NCBI RefSeq assembly: GCF_031177825.1
Contig: NZ_JAPSKE010000011.1
Span: 62,001 to 126,000 of the forward strand
Reading direction: 5' to 3'
DNA length: 64,000 nt
Source: Paenibacillus sp.
GTDB taxonomy: Bacteria > Bacillota > Bacilli > Paenibacillales > YIM-B00363
The notes beneath the pieces are model-generated. The model made no database searches. It saw only the letters and a list, made by a program, of their open reading frames with translations, and was not told where the DNA came from. This document shows positions 42,201 through 50,700 of this stretch, piece after piece. Both the position numbers and the translations under genes were made by a program. Numbering within the stretch: position 1 is the stretch's first letter; each line of letters begins with the position of its first letter.

Positions 42201-44331
42201 TCGGGTCGTACGGATGAAGCTGCGGAACGGGACGCCGGCCGGGAGCGGGCGGTTGTACTTTATTACGACGGCGGACGCCGCATGGAACGAAGCGAAGAGC
42301 GTCCCGATCGCCTTGAAGCCGAACGATGCGGGCTACAGCGAATACACGGTCGATTTGAGCGCCGCGCCGGCCTGGAGCGGAACGATTCGGCAGCTGGCCG
42401 TGGAGCTGTCCAACGAAGCGGGCGGCGGAACGGCAGGCTTGGATTATGTGCGGCTGCTGCCTTCGAGGGCGATCGCTTCGTGGAGCTTCGACGCGGACGC
42501 CGAAAGCTGGCATTCCTCCGAAGGCGTGTCCGGTTTCGGTTGGAACCCTGCCGGGTATGTGGAAGGCACGTTGGGAGCCGCAGGGGGCGAGGTGTCGTCG
42601 CCTGATTCGGTGAAGGCGGATATCAACAACCATTCGACCGTGAAACTGAAACTTCGGAACGGGACGCCGGCGTCGTCGGCGACGCTGTATTTCGCGACGG
42701 ACGCGAACCCGGCGTTCGACGAATCGCGCAGCAAGCGCTTCGACCTCGTCGCGCAAGACGACCGGTTCAGGGAATACCGCGTGGAGATGAGCGCGGTCCC
42801 GGGCTGGAACGGCGTGCTGAAGCAGCTGAAGCTGCGCTGGGACGGAACGGAAACCGGCGGCTCCATCGCGCTGGATGAGCTCCGCGTGCAGCCGTTCGAG
42901 CTGACGGAGCTGGGCACGAAGTCGGCGTGGGAGTTCTCCGAGGGGTCGGAAGGCTGGGGGCAGGCCGGCGGCATGAGCGGCTTCGGCTGGCGGGAAGGCG
43001 GATACGTGGGCGGGCAAATCAACCACCCCGACCCGCAGTTCTACTCGCCGGACGGCCTGTGGCTCGATCTTACGGGCAAGAAGAGCGTTCGCTTCCGGAT
43101 GCAAACCGATGCGCCGGCCGGTACGACCGGAAAATTGTATTTCACGACGCTGAACGGCACCGGCTTCAGCGAAGGGAACAGCAAAGCGTTCGCGATCGCC
43201 GGGAACGGCGGCGAGTTCGCGGAGTATACGCTCGATATGTCCGGCGTATCCGGCTGGAACGGCGTGTTGAAGCAGCTGCGCTTCGACCCGGCGGAAGGGA
43301 TCGACAGCGGGTCGTTCCTGCTCGATTATATCCGGATCGTCGATTTTACGGTTCTGCCGGTCTCCGCGACGACGACGGCAGGCGTCGCGCCCTCGCTGCC
43401 GACGACCGTCGTCGAAACCTATGCGGACGGACGTCAAGCGGAAGTGCCGGTCGCCTGGGAACCCATCGACCCGTCGAAGTACGCCTCCGCCGGCTTCTTC
43501 ACGGTTAAGGGCATGGTCGCGGGGACGGAGCCGTACGAAGTGCACGCTTCGGTAACGGTGCTGAATCTGGCGTCGAGCTGGGAGTTTACCGACAGCGCGG
43601 AGGGCTGGGGCAACGCGTTCGGCATCAGCGGCTTCGGCTGGAAAGAAGGCGGTTATTTACGGGGAGACCATGTATGGTACGGCGACGCGCAATTTTTCTC
43701 GCCCGACGGCCTTCAGCTGCCGCTGGCAGGGAAGACGATCGTGAGGATCGGTCTTCGGAACGGGACGCCGAGCTCGCAGGGCACCTTCTTCTTCGCGACG
43801 AACGACAGTCCGTCGTTCGACGCCGCGAAGAGCAAGGCGATACCTCTCGTCGCGAACGATGCCGGCGTGACGGAATACGTGCTGGATCTGTCGACCGTTC
43901 CGGGATGGACCGGGGTGCTGAAGCAAATTCGCTTCGACCCGGTCGATGGGGCGACGGAAGGCGCCTTCCTGCTCGATTACGTTCGAATCGAAGCTCCCGT
44001 CGTCGGCGTCTCGCCCGTTTACGCAACGACGACGCTTAAGACCGCGCCGGCGCTGCCCGATACGGTGACCGCGTCCTTCGCGGACGGCAGCGAGCAGCCG
44101 GTCCCGGTCGTCTGGGAGGACATCGATCCAGAAGCGTATAAGACGCCGGGCAGCTTCACCGCGTACGGCGCCGTACCGGGTACCGGCATCCGGGCCGAGG
44201 CGGTCGTGACCGTCACCGGCAACGGCCACGGCCACGGGAACGGGCAAGGTCACGACAAGGGCCATGGCGACGAGAACGGAAACGGGAACGGCTACGGCCA
44301 TGGAAATCGCGGCAATGAGGAAAATCCGTAA
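39211..44331 (+). CDS. very large secreted GH99/WbsX-like glycoside hydrolase with carbohydrate-binding modules
   Basis: This is a 1706-residue exported protein with a signal peptide at residues 1-28. Residues about 100-436 form a GH99/WbsX-like barrel (VGVFYVLWHG, DVDYLLLDTSNN, and ILVLEWNEWIAGNW with the paired Glu of this clan). Next come a DOMON/CBM9-like domain (about 448-633, IDIDGDFGQWSDVG), a beta-sandwich (650-795) and an F5/8-type discoidin domain (805-930). Four copies of a roughly 140-residue module follow, starting near 946, 1088, 1238 and 1455 (WEF...AEGW..., LRNGTP, DLS.VPGW.GVLKQ). Two bacterial Ig-like domains lie at about 1381-1453 and 1598-1670, with a Gly/His/Asn-rich tail at 1671-1706. 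It probably attacks a mannose-containing glycan outside the cell; the substrate is inferred. The start is set by the signal peptide. Confidence 0.85.
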   Translation: MGFERKAWMAAALAACVLATGTAAPAPAQASGKVSQSTALASGTAAPDESAVAAIDTAEGGGMTMAASEVAATRGPLAGTDGLGRTLPDYRATSLPREERSVGVFYVLWHGSNDHREYKNIYNNSEVLAADPTAPDRPDSGAWPGPGHFAYWGEPLFGYYRSDDAWVVRKHIQMLSDADVDYLLLDTSNNEIYKPQAELIMRTIAEFQLQGGDAPQVAFMTHTNSSATMDEIYETFYADDAPYRFPSTWFYWDGKPLIMGEAPSAKASEFFTFRYAQWPNEPKQPANGWDWISFDRPQRINYNDRGEKEQISVSVAQNSGESAIFSYTAWYNRDDPPSKSRNYHDGAEDETPGAVDYGHNIQEQWDYAIEQDPKTILVLEWNEWIAGNWAARASDPLVFYDVVDQRWSRDMEPMAGGYEDHYYMQLVQNIRRYKGVQPPAAPTPGKTIDIDGDFGQWSDVGPAYKDYTGDTAARHHVGTDRLIYRNETGRNDIDVMKVTADDANLYFYVRTVEELTPSTDPNWMTLLLNADGDGRTGWNGYDYALNRTGVGDGVTTLERSGGGWSWQTASDRIRYRAAGNELMAAIPKAALSGLSDPLRLEFKWADHWRNDDSVLDFYQYGDAAPEGRFNFVFDAGVHPARVEQAPQAVSEIPAASDGFFRIEDHDHSPEYKAFVHPNPSGWVTVPDAASSGGSYSYVHNPEARADNHFRNFVRAGFDGHSVRWGTVKAPDGAEAEIFIDGLSQGVVNLYSPTVEKQAVAFEKYGLPEGRHEIMVVWLPQSGTYSHDYFEYGRGSVEAPPQPAGNIALQAYAEASSFEPEKFFAANAAQANDGDPSTYWRAGGTAGEWLELRFGRAVSFDTVELLPKMDRSTIAEYEVQVWDGSGWSAAAFGGTLTERTTLSIAAVATDRVRLHIPSSVGGAPELYEFRVSHSASPGGEPAGPRTNWEFKTNAEGWSGAGGLEAIGWKSGGAIAGGVTGASARLVSPDALNVSADDYRVVRMKLRNGTPAGSGRLYFITTADAAWNEAKSVPIALKPNDAGYSEYTVDLSAAPAWSGTIRQLAVELSNEAGGGTAGLDYVRLLPSRAIASWSFDADAESWHSSEGVSGFGWNPAGYVEGTLGAAGGEVSSPDSVKADINNHSTVKLKLRNGTPASSATLYFATDANPAFDESRSKRFDLVAQDDRFREYRVEMSAVPGWNGVLKQLKLRWDGTETGGSIALDELRVQPFELTELGTKSAWEFSEGSEGWGQAGGMSGFGWREGGYVGGQINHPDPQFYSPDGLWLDLTGKKSVRFRMQTDAPAGTTGKLYFTTLNGTGFSEGNSKAFAIAGNGGEFAEYTLDMSGVSGWNGVLKQLRFDPAEGIDSGSFLLDYIRIVDFTVLPVSATTTAGVAPSLPTTVVETYADGRQAEVPVAWEPIDPSKYASAGFFTVKGMVAGTEPYEVHASVTVLNLASSWEFTDSAEGWGNAFGISGFGWKEGGYLRGDHVWYGDAQFFSPDGLQLPLAGKTIVRIGLRNGTPSSQGTFFFATNDSPSFDAAKSKAIPLVANDAGVTEYVLDLSTVPGWTGVLKQIRFDPVDGATEGAFLLDYVRIEAPVVGVSPVYATTTLKTAPALPDTVTASFADGSEQPVPVVWEDIDPEAYKTPGSFTAYGAVPGTGIRAEAVVTVTGNGHGHGNGQGHDKGHGDENGNGNGYGHGNRGNEENP

Positions 44332-44380
44332 CCGGCGTTGACCGTACTCCCCGCATCCCCGATAATTGGGAAAGACTGCC

Positions 44381-44424
44381 GGGGCCGTCCAGAGTGTTGC
44401 CGACACTCGGGCGGCCCTGTCTTT
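44381..44424 (+). terminator. terminator of the large glycosidase gene
   Basis: GGGGCCG-TCC-GAGTGT pairs with ACACTC-GGCGGCCC and is followed by TGTCTTTAT, a weak T-run. Confidence 0.75.
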
Positions 44425-44459
44425 ATATGTAAATAAACCATCGCGTACGGAGGGGTCCC

Positions 44460-46160
44460 ATGCTTCGACTGTTGATCGTGGACGACGAAGCGATATTGCT
44501 GGACGGGCTGGTCGAATTGTTTCAATCCCTGAATACGCTGGAGCTAGAAGTGTACAGGGCGAGTTCGGCCATGCAGGCGCTGAGAACGATGGAACAAGAC
44601 AAGATCGACATCGTCTTAACCGATATTCGAATGCCCGAGATGAGCGGCTTGGAGCTGTTCGATCGCATCCGCGTCCGATGGCCGCGCTGCAAGGTCGTGT
44701 TCCTGACGGGCTACGACGATTTCCATTATATCCAAGAGGTGCTTCGCAAGGGCGGCGTCGACTACGTCCTAAAGATGGATGGCGACGACGAAATTATCCG
44801 CGCCGTGGCGAATGCGATGGAAGCGCTTCATCGGGATCTGGAGCACGAGCGCTTCATCGAGGAGGCGCGTCGGCAAATCCGCGCAATGCTGCCGGTAAGG
44901 CAGCGGGAATATGTCCATCAGCTGCTCTTAGGCGAGCCGGCGACGCCGGAGCGGCTGCGGCAGCGGTTCGAGGAGCTCGAAATTCCGTTATCGGCGCACG
45001 GTTCCTTGTTTATGGTGATCGGCCGGGTCGACCGGTGGACGGCCTCGACGGGGAGCGAGCCGGAGACGGAGGAGGCGCCGCAGGCCAAAGCGGTCCGTCC
45101 TACGGACCGCGCGCTTCTCTCGTATGCGATCCGAAACATCGCGCAGGAGTTCCTGCCGTGGGACGCGCTGCTGGCCGTCTCCCTCGACGATGCGACGCTG
45201 CTGTGGCTTATTCAACCCGCCGTCGAAACCGGGACGCCGCCCGGGGAGCCGGACGCTTCCGAGAGACAGCTGCAGGACGCGCTGGAATCGACCCAACGGG
45301 CCGCGAAGCAGTTCCTCCGGCTGGAGCTCAGCTTCGTCGGCAGCGGCCGGTTCGAATGGGTGGAGATCGAACGCGTCTACGACCGCTTGACGCGGCTGCG
45401 CCGCCGGGGAGCCGGCATCGGGGAAGAAATTTCGTATTTGAGCGGCGAACGGTGCGCCGACGGTCAAGCGGAAGATCACGCGTTCGACATTCGGTCCCGG
45501 CTGAAGCGGTTCGTCTTCCTCGAGACGTATTTGGACAACGGGCAGGAGAGCGAATTCATGGAATCGCTTCACGACTTGATGGGCGCGGTGGACGAGGGCA
45601 AGACGCCGCTGCCCTTGCAATACGAGGTATTCCAGAAGCTATCCTCCTTATTTCTGTCTTATTTGAATCGGTTCGAAGGCGAGAGCGGGGGTTCCGACGT
45701 CGCTCTCGCGTTCGAACCGTTCGAGCCGTTGACTCGGTTCGACCGGCACGCCTCTTGGGCGGATGCGCATCATTATTTCGAGCGGCTGGCGAGGGAGCTG
45801 TTTCTCGCGAGGAAGCGGAGGCAGGATAACCGCGGACTGGAAATCGTCGAGACGTTGAACCATTATATCGAGCACCATCTCGCCGGCGACCTGTCGCTCG
45901 GGGCGTTAGCTCGGATCGTATACTTAAATCCGGCCTATTTGTCTCGTTTGTATAAGCGAGTCAGCGGCATCGGCGTATCCGAACGCGTCACCGAGAAGAG
46001 GATTCATAAGGCGAAGGAACTGCTGCGATCGACGGACCTGAAAATCCAAGACATCGCGACGGCGGTCGGCCTCGACTCGCCCTCGTACTTCGCGCGGCTG
46101 TTCAAGCGGCTGAACAATATGTCGCCTCAGGAGTACCGAGAGTCCGCGCTGTCCGGATAA
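44460..46160 (+). CDS. YesN-type response regulator with AraC output
   Basis: This is a 566-residue regulator. The receiver domain (residues 1-120) has IVDDEAILLDGL, Asp in IVLTDIRMPEMSG and Lys in YVLKMDGDDE. A long middle region (about 130-450) is typical of YesN-type proteins. The C-terminal AraC double HTH (about 460-560: LSLGALARIVYLNPAYLSRLYK, IQDIATAVGLDSPSYFARLFK) binds DNA. It is cotranscribed with the kinase gene 12 bp downstream. YesN/YesM pairs sense carbohydrates outside the cell and switch on ABC importers. The neighbouring importer operon is the expected target. Confidence 0.92.
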   Translation: MLRLLIVDDEAILLDGLVELFQSLNTLELEVYRASSAMQALRTMEQDKIDIVLTDIRMPEMSGLELFDRIRVRWPRCKVVFLTGYDDFHYIQEVLRKGGVDYVLKMDGDDEIIRAVANAMEALHRDLEHERFIEEARRQIRAMLPVRQREYVHQLLLGEPATPERLRQRFEELEIPLSAHGSLFMVIGRVDRWTASTGSEPETEEAPQAKAVRPTDRALLSYAIRNIAQEFLPWDALLAVSLDDATLLWLIQPAVETGTPPGEPDASERQLQDALESTQRAAKQFLRLELSFVGSGRFEWVEIERVYDRLTRLRRRGAGIGEEISYLSGERCADGQAEDHAFDIRSRLKRFVFLETYLDNGQESEFMESLHDLMGAVDEGKTPLPLQYEVFQKLSSLFLSYLNRFEGESGGSDVALAFEPFEPLTRFDRHASWADAHHYFERLARELFLARKRRQDNRGLEIVETLNHYIEHHLAGDLSLGALARIVYLNPAYLSRLYKRVSGIGVSERVTEKRIHKAKELLRSTDLKIQDIATAVGLDSPSYFARLFKRLNNMSPQEYRESALSG

Positions 46161-46172
46161 GGAGGAGCAACC

Positions 46173-47900
46173 ATGGAAGCAGGCTCGCTGCTGCAATCGA
46201 CCTATACGAAGCTTCTCGTCACGCTGCTATGCGTCGTTATGCCGCTCTACATCGTCAGCTTGCAGATCAATCACTCCGACGCCGAGAGCGTACGGGAGGG
46301 GATCAGCGAATCGATTCGGTCGCAGGCGCATTTCTACTTGAGCAGCTTGGAGCAAGAGTTCGACCAGACGATCCGGTTCCAGCAGGAGCTCGGCATGAAC
46401 AAGGACCTGGACACGCTTAGCAACGCGTCGGAGATTTTATCCAACGAGGGCAAGCGAAGCGCGATCTTGTCCGTGCAGCAGCAGCTGATCCAACTCAAGT
46501 TCTCCAACCGGTTCATCGAAAATACGAAAGCGTACATCCCCTCGCTCGGCAGCATGATCGCGGCGAATCAGCCGTACTTCGACATGTCGGAGGAGGAATA
46601 CGCGGCGATGCGCGCGGTGTCGGACTCGTTCGTCTCCCCGTTCATTTATTGGCGCGGCCGGTTATTTATCAGTTACATGAATCCTCTGCTTCTCGAAGGG
46701 ACCGAGCCGCCGTTCCTGCTCAGCGTCGAAATCAACATCGGGAAAATCAAGGAGACGCTCAATCAGTTTAAATACAATGGCGCCGGAGGCGCCGCGCTCG
46801 CGAGCTTCAAGGGCGAGTGGGCGTTCGCAAACGAGGCGGACGATCCGGTCATGGCTCGCTTGATCGAGCTTGTGCAAGGCGGCGCGGCGGAGCCGTCCGG
46901 CATGGGCACGCTCGTCTTGGACCGGTCGAACTATTTGTATTATTACGAGCCGTCGGATCAGATCGGAGCCAACTTCGTCGTATACGTGCCGGAAGACGAG
47001 GTGTTCGGCCCCTTGGAGCGAAATCGGCGGCGCATTTGGTATTTGTCGATCTTCTCGCTGCTGTTGATCGCAGCCATCTCCGCCGTCGTATATCGGCTGA
47101 TCCATCGCCCGCTGCGCAAGCTGATGGTGGCGTTCCGCGACGTCGGGAACGGCCAATTCAACACCGTCATCGAACGAACCGAACGCGACGAATTCGCATA
47201 TTTATACCGGCATTTCAACCAAACCGTCCGGAAGCTGCAAGAGCTCGTGTACGAAGTGTTCGAACAAAAATACCGAACGCAGCATGCGGAGTTGAAGCAG
47301 CTTCAATCGCAGATCAATCCGCATTTTCTATACAACAGCTTCTTTACGATATTCCGGATGGCGAAGCTCGGAGACACGGAGCTCATTCAGCGGTTCACGC
47401 AATATTTGGCCGAGTATTATAAGTTCATTACGCGCGATTCCAGAGAGCTGATCCGCCTGTCGGAGGAAGCCGCCCACGCGAAGACGTACGTCGACATTCA
47501 ACTGGTCCGCTTCGGGGATCGCATCGCGGTACGATTCGACGCCATTCCGGACTCGTTCGCCGAGCGGCTCGTGCCGAGGCTCATATTGCAACCGATCATC
47601 GAGAACGCGTTCATCCACGCGCTCGAGAATAAGGCACAGGACGGGTTGCTGCTGGTCGAATTCCTGGAACGGGGGAGCGGCTTGGTCGTCGTCGTGGAAG
47701 ACAACGGCGCCGGTCTGACCGAAGCGGCGCTCGACGAGCTGCGTGCCAAGCTCGAGTCGGGGCGGGCGGAAGGGGAAACGACGGGGCTCGCGAACGTGCA
47801 CCGCCGTCTCCGCGCCCGTTACGGCGAAGGCGCGGGCCTTGCGGTCGACCGGGGAGCCGGCGGCGGCCTGCGCGTCGAGATGAGGTTGCTCAACAAGTAG
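46173..47900 (+). CDS. YesM-type sensor histidine kinase
   Basis: This is a 575-residue kinase of the LytS/YesM (His_kinase domain) class. A membrane helix lies at about 12-32 and a second at 290-312, enclosing an extracytoplasmic sensor of about 255 residues. A HAMP domain follows (RPLRKLMVAFRDVGNGQFNT). The phospho-acceptor His is in LQSQINPHFLYNSF. The ATPase part has LILQPIIENAFIHALE and DNGAGL, then GLANVHRRL. AAGGAGGAGC precedes the ATG. It pairs with the upstream regulator. Confidence 0.93.
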   Translation: MEAGSLLQSTYTKLLVTLLCVVMPLYIVSLQINHSDAESVREGISESIRSQAHFYLSSLEQEFDQTIRFQQELGMNKDLDTLSNASEILSNEGKRSAILSVQQQLIQLKFSNRFIENTKAYIPSLGSMIAANQPYFDMSEEEYAAMRAVSDSFVSPFIYWRGRLFISYMNPLLLEGTEPPFLLSVEINIGKIKETLNQFKYNGAGGAALASFKGEWAFANEADDPVMARLIELVQGGAAEPSGMGTLVLDRSNYLYYYEPSDQIGANFVVYVPEDEVFGPLERNRRRIWYLSIFSLLLIAAISAVVYRLIHRPLRKLMVAFRDVGNGQFNTVIERTERDEFAYLYRHFNQTVRKLQELVYEVFEQKYRTQHAELKQLQSQINPHFLYNSFFTIFRMAKLGDTELIQRFTQYLAEYYKFITRDSRELIRLSEEAAHAKTYVDIQLVRFGDRIAVRFDAIPDSFAERLVPRLILQPIIENAFIHALENKAQDGLLLVEFLERGSGLVVVVEDNGAGLTEAALDELRAKLESGRAEGETTGLANVHRRLRARYGEGAGLAVDRGAGGGLRVEMRLLNK

Positions 47901-47964
47901 ACAGAAGGCAAGGATGTAGAGAGATTATGATTTCGCTCCTTCCGCACGGGCGGTAGGATGAAGA

Positions 47965-47978
47965 CAGATGATCATCTG
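47965..47978. promoter_or_regulatory. 14-bp perfect palindrome upstream of the solute-binding protein gene
   Basis: CAGATGATCATCTG lies in the 113-bp gap before the lipoprotein gene. It is a candidate operator for the YesN-type regulator, although AraC-type outputs often use direct repeats. No convincing -35/-10 pair was found. Confidence 0.4.
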
Positions 47979-48013
47979 CTTCCTAATTTCTGAATGAGCG
48001 AAGGGGACGGCCA

Positions 48014-49678
48014 ATGAAAAAGATACTGTGGATGGCGGCACTCGTTTTATCGTTGCTCGTAAGCGCATGCAGCGGAGAAGGCGGCGAGACCGGCGGCGCC
48101 TCGAACGACCCGACGGGCGCAAGCGAACCGGGGACGGCCGAACCGGCTGCGGAGTCGAATACGGATCCGCTCGGCAAATACGATCCGCCGATCGTCGTGT
48201 CGACGGTTCGAAGCTTGAACAGCTCGATCAAGTTCGCGGAAGGCGAGTCGATCGACAACAATATTTGGTATCGCGGTTATAAAGACGACCTCGGCATCGA
48301 AGTGAAGAACGAGTGGAGCGTGCCGGACACGCAATTCGTTCAGAAGCTGAACGTTTCAGTCGCCTCGGGAGCGATTCCCGACATTACGCCGGTCGATCTC
48401 GCCCAGCTGCAGAAGCTGGTCGACGCGGATATGATCGAGGAGTTGACCTCCGTCTACGACGATTACGCGTCCGAGCTGACGAAGTCGATCATCGAGGGGG
48501 ACGGAGGCAACGGTCTGACGGCCGCCACGTTCGACGGCAAAATCATGGCGATGCCGTCGACGGTGTCGACGCTGGACGGCACGAGCTTGATTTGGATCCG
48601 CAAGGATTGGCTCGACGCGGTCGGGCTGCCGGAGCCGAAGTCGCTCTCCGACATTCAGACCATCGCGAAGACCTTCGCGGAGAAGAAACCGTCGGGTCAC
48701 GAGCGGACGTTCGGCATCGCGATCGAGAAGAACATCTTCTCGGGGTACGCCGGCATCGGGGGCCTTGCGGCCGGCTACGGCGCTTACCCGGAGGCTTGGT
48801 TGGAGAACGCGTCCGGCGAACTCGTCTATGGCTCCATCCAACCGGAGATGAAAGAAGCGCTCGGCATGCTGCAGGAGATGTTCAAGGCGGGATTGATCGA
48901 CCCGGAATTCGGGGTTCAGGATGCGAACAAGGTGAACGAGATGGTCGCGTCCGGCCAAGTCGGCCTCGTGTACGGACAACACTGGAACGCGTTCTGGCCG
49001 CTGCCGGACAGCTTCAATAACGACAACAACGCGGACTGGACGCCTTATCCGCTCGTCTCGAAGGACGGCGGGCCGGCCAAGAGCATGCTCGGCAACGGAC
49101 CGGCCGTCTTCTATGTAGCGAAGAAGGGGATGAAACACCCTGAGGCGCTTATCAAGCTGCTGAACTACAATCTTGAGAAGCAATACGGTCCGAACGGACG
49201 CGACATGGAGTTTCACGGGGATAACGTCATCCCGGCGTATATGTACGCCGCCGTCTACGCGCAGCATCCGCAGCAGAACATCAATATTTACCGCGACGTG
49301 GTCAAAGGGTTTGCAGCCGACAGCGGGGAGGGGCTCTCCTTCGACGGCAAAGACAACTTCGAGTCGATCAAGAAATACATGAACGGCGACAAGGCGTTCT
49401 GGGGCAGCTTTAAGTGGTCCGGCCCGGGCGGAGCGCTGAGCGTCGAGGATTACTACGACCAGCAAAACTTGACGGTTTCGAACGCGTTCCTCGGCGCGCC
49501 GACCGCCACGATGTTGACGAAAGGGACGACGCTCGACACGCTGGAACTCGAGACGTTCACGAAAATCATCATGAATACGGTCCCGCTGGATGAGTTCGAT
49601 ACGTTCGTCGAAAATTGGAAGAAGCTCGGCGGAGATGAAATCACGAAAGAAGTGAACGATTGGGCGTCGGCGAAATAA
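48014..49678 (+). CDS. extracellular solute-binding lipoprotein (oligosaccharide ABC importer)
   Basis: This is a 554-residue substrate-binding protein of the large LplA/YtcQ-like class. A signal peptide with lipobox LLVSAC (Cys about 17) and a Gly/Ser/Thr-rich linker lead into the two-lobe binding fold (IVVSTVRSLNSS, MPSTVSTLDGTSLIWIRKDWLD). It captures a sugar oligomer outside the membrane for the two permeases downstream. No ATPase gene is present, so a shared MsmX-like ATPase is expected. GCGAAGGGG lies about 9 nt before the ATG. Confidence 0.92.
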   Translation: MKKILWMAALVLSLLVSACSGEGGETGGASNDPTGASEPGTAEPAAESNTDPLGKYDPPIVVSTVRSLNSSIKFAEGESIDNNIWYRGYKDDLGIEVKNEWSVPDTQFVQKLNVSVASGAIPDITPVDLAQLQKLVDADMIEELTSVYDDYASELTKSIIEGDGGNGLTAATFDGKIMAMPSTVSTLDGTSLIWIRKDWLDAVGLPEPKSLSDIQTIAKTFAEKKPSGHERTFGIAIEKNIFSGYAGIGGLAAGYGAYPEAWLENASGELVYGSIQPEMKEALGMLQEMFKAGLIDPEFGVQDANKVNEMVASGQVGLVYGQHWNAFWPLPDSFNNDNNADWTPYPLVSKDGGPAKSMLGNGPAVFYVAKKGMKHPEALIKLLNYNLEKQYGPNGRDMEFHGDNVIPAYMYAAVYAQHPQQNINIYRDVVKGFAADSGEGLSFDGKDNFESIKKYMNGDKAFWGSFKWSGPGGALSVEDYYDQQNLTVSNAFLGAPTATMLTKGTTLDTLELETFTKIIMNTVPLDEFDTFVENWKKLGGDEITKEVNDWASAK

Positions 49679-49700
49679 CACGATCGATTCCCCTCCGGTC

Positions 49701-49732
49701 GGGGCTGCCCGAGCTTGACGCGGGGCAGCCCC
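49701..49732 (+). terminator. intercistronic hairpin after the solute-binding protein gene
   Basis: GGGGCTGCCC pairs with GGGCAGCCCC and is followed by GTTCCCTTCTC. Such hairpins commonly stabilise the binding-protein mRNA and lower downstream expression, giving more binding protein than permease. Confidence 0.65.
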
Positions 49733-49782
49733 GTTCCCTTCTCGCGACGGGAGCGGAGGATCGATGAACGGAGGTGGACCGC

Positions 49783-50685
49783 TTGCATAAACCGAAAAAT
49801 CATCTGAGCGAAGCGCCGCTTCATTGGATGCTGCTGCCGGGCGTCCTCGTCATGCTTCTCTTCAGTTATTACCCGATGATCGGCATCGTCATCGCGTTCC
49901 AAAACTTCGTCCCGACCAAAGGGTTCTTCCGGTCCGACTTCGTCGGCTGGGCGCATTTCGAATTTTTGTTCCAGCTTCCCAACTTCTCGCAGGTGTTATG
50001 GAACACGGTATTCATCGCTTCCATGAAGATCGTTCTCGGGCTGCTCGTTCCGGTCGTCTTCGCGCTGCTGTTGAACGAAGTGCGCAAAGCGCTGTTCAAG
50101 CGGACGATCCAGACGGTCGTCTATTTGCCGCATTTTCTGTCGTGGGTCATTCTGGGCGGGGTGCTGATCGACATCCTGTCGCCCTCGACGGGCATCGTCA
50201 ATGCGGCGTTGAAGCTGTTCGGCGCGGATCCGATCTTCTTCCTCGGCCATGAACGATGGTTCCCGTTCGTCCTCGTCGTCTCGGACGTGTGGAAGGAATT
50301 CGGCTTCTCCACGATCGTCTTCCTGGCCGCGATCACGTCCATCAACCCGACCTTGTACGAGGCGGCCCTCATGGACGGGGCGAACCGGTGGAAGCAAACT
50401 TGGCACGTCACGCTGCCGGGCATGCTGCCGATCATCGTGCTCATGTCGACGCTGAGCCTCGGCAACGTCTTGAACGCGGGCTTCGACCAGGTGTTCAACC
50501 TGTACAGTCCTCAAGTGTACAGCACCGGGGATATTATCGACACGCTCGTCTATCGGATCGGCCTCGTCGACGCGCAGTACAGCCTCGCCACGGCGGTCGG
50601 ATTATTCAAGTCGATCGTCTCGCTCGTTCTGATCTCCGTCTCGTATTTCTTGGCCTATCGCTTGGCGAACTATCGGATTTTCTGA
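49783..50685 (+). CDS. sugar ABC transporter permease (LplB/YtcP-partner type)
   Basis: This is a 300-residue inner-membrane permease with six helices and the EAA loop near residue 195 (YEAALMDGANRWKQTWHVTLPGM). Its FSYYPMIGIVIAFQNF region is typical of the LplB group. The TTG at 49783 is preferred because GGAGG lies 8 nt upstream; a GTG at 49774 directly abuts that site. The 15-bp gap to the next permease implies one operon. Confidence 0.93.
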   Translation: MHKPKNHLSEAPLHWMLLPGVLVMLLFSYYPMIGIVIAFQNFVPTKGFFRSDFVGWAHFEFLFQLPNFSQVLWNTVFIASMKIVLGLLVPVVFALLLNEVRKALFKRTIQTVVYLPHFLSWVILGGVLIDILSPSTGIVNAALKLFGADPIFFLGHERWFPFVLVVSDVWKEFGFSTIVFLAAITSINPTLYEAALMDGANRWKQTWHVTLPGMLPIIVLMSTLSLGNVLNAGFDQVFNLYSPQVYSTGDIIDTLVYRIGLVDAQYSLATAVGLFKSIVSLVLISVSYFLAYRLANYRIF

Positions 50686-50700
50686 CGGAGGTGACGCCCC

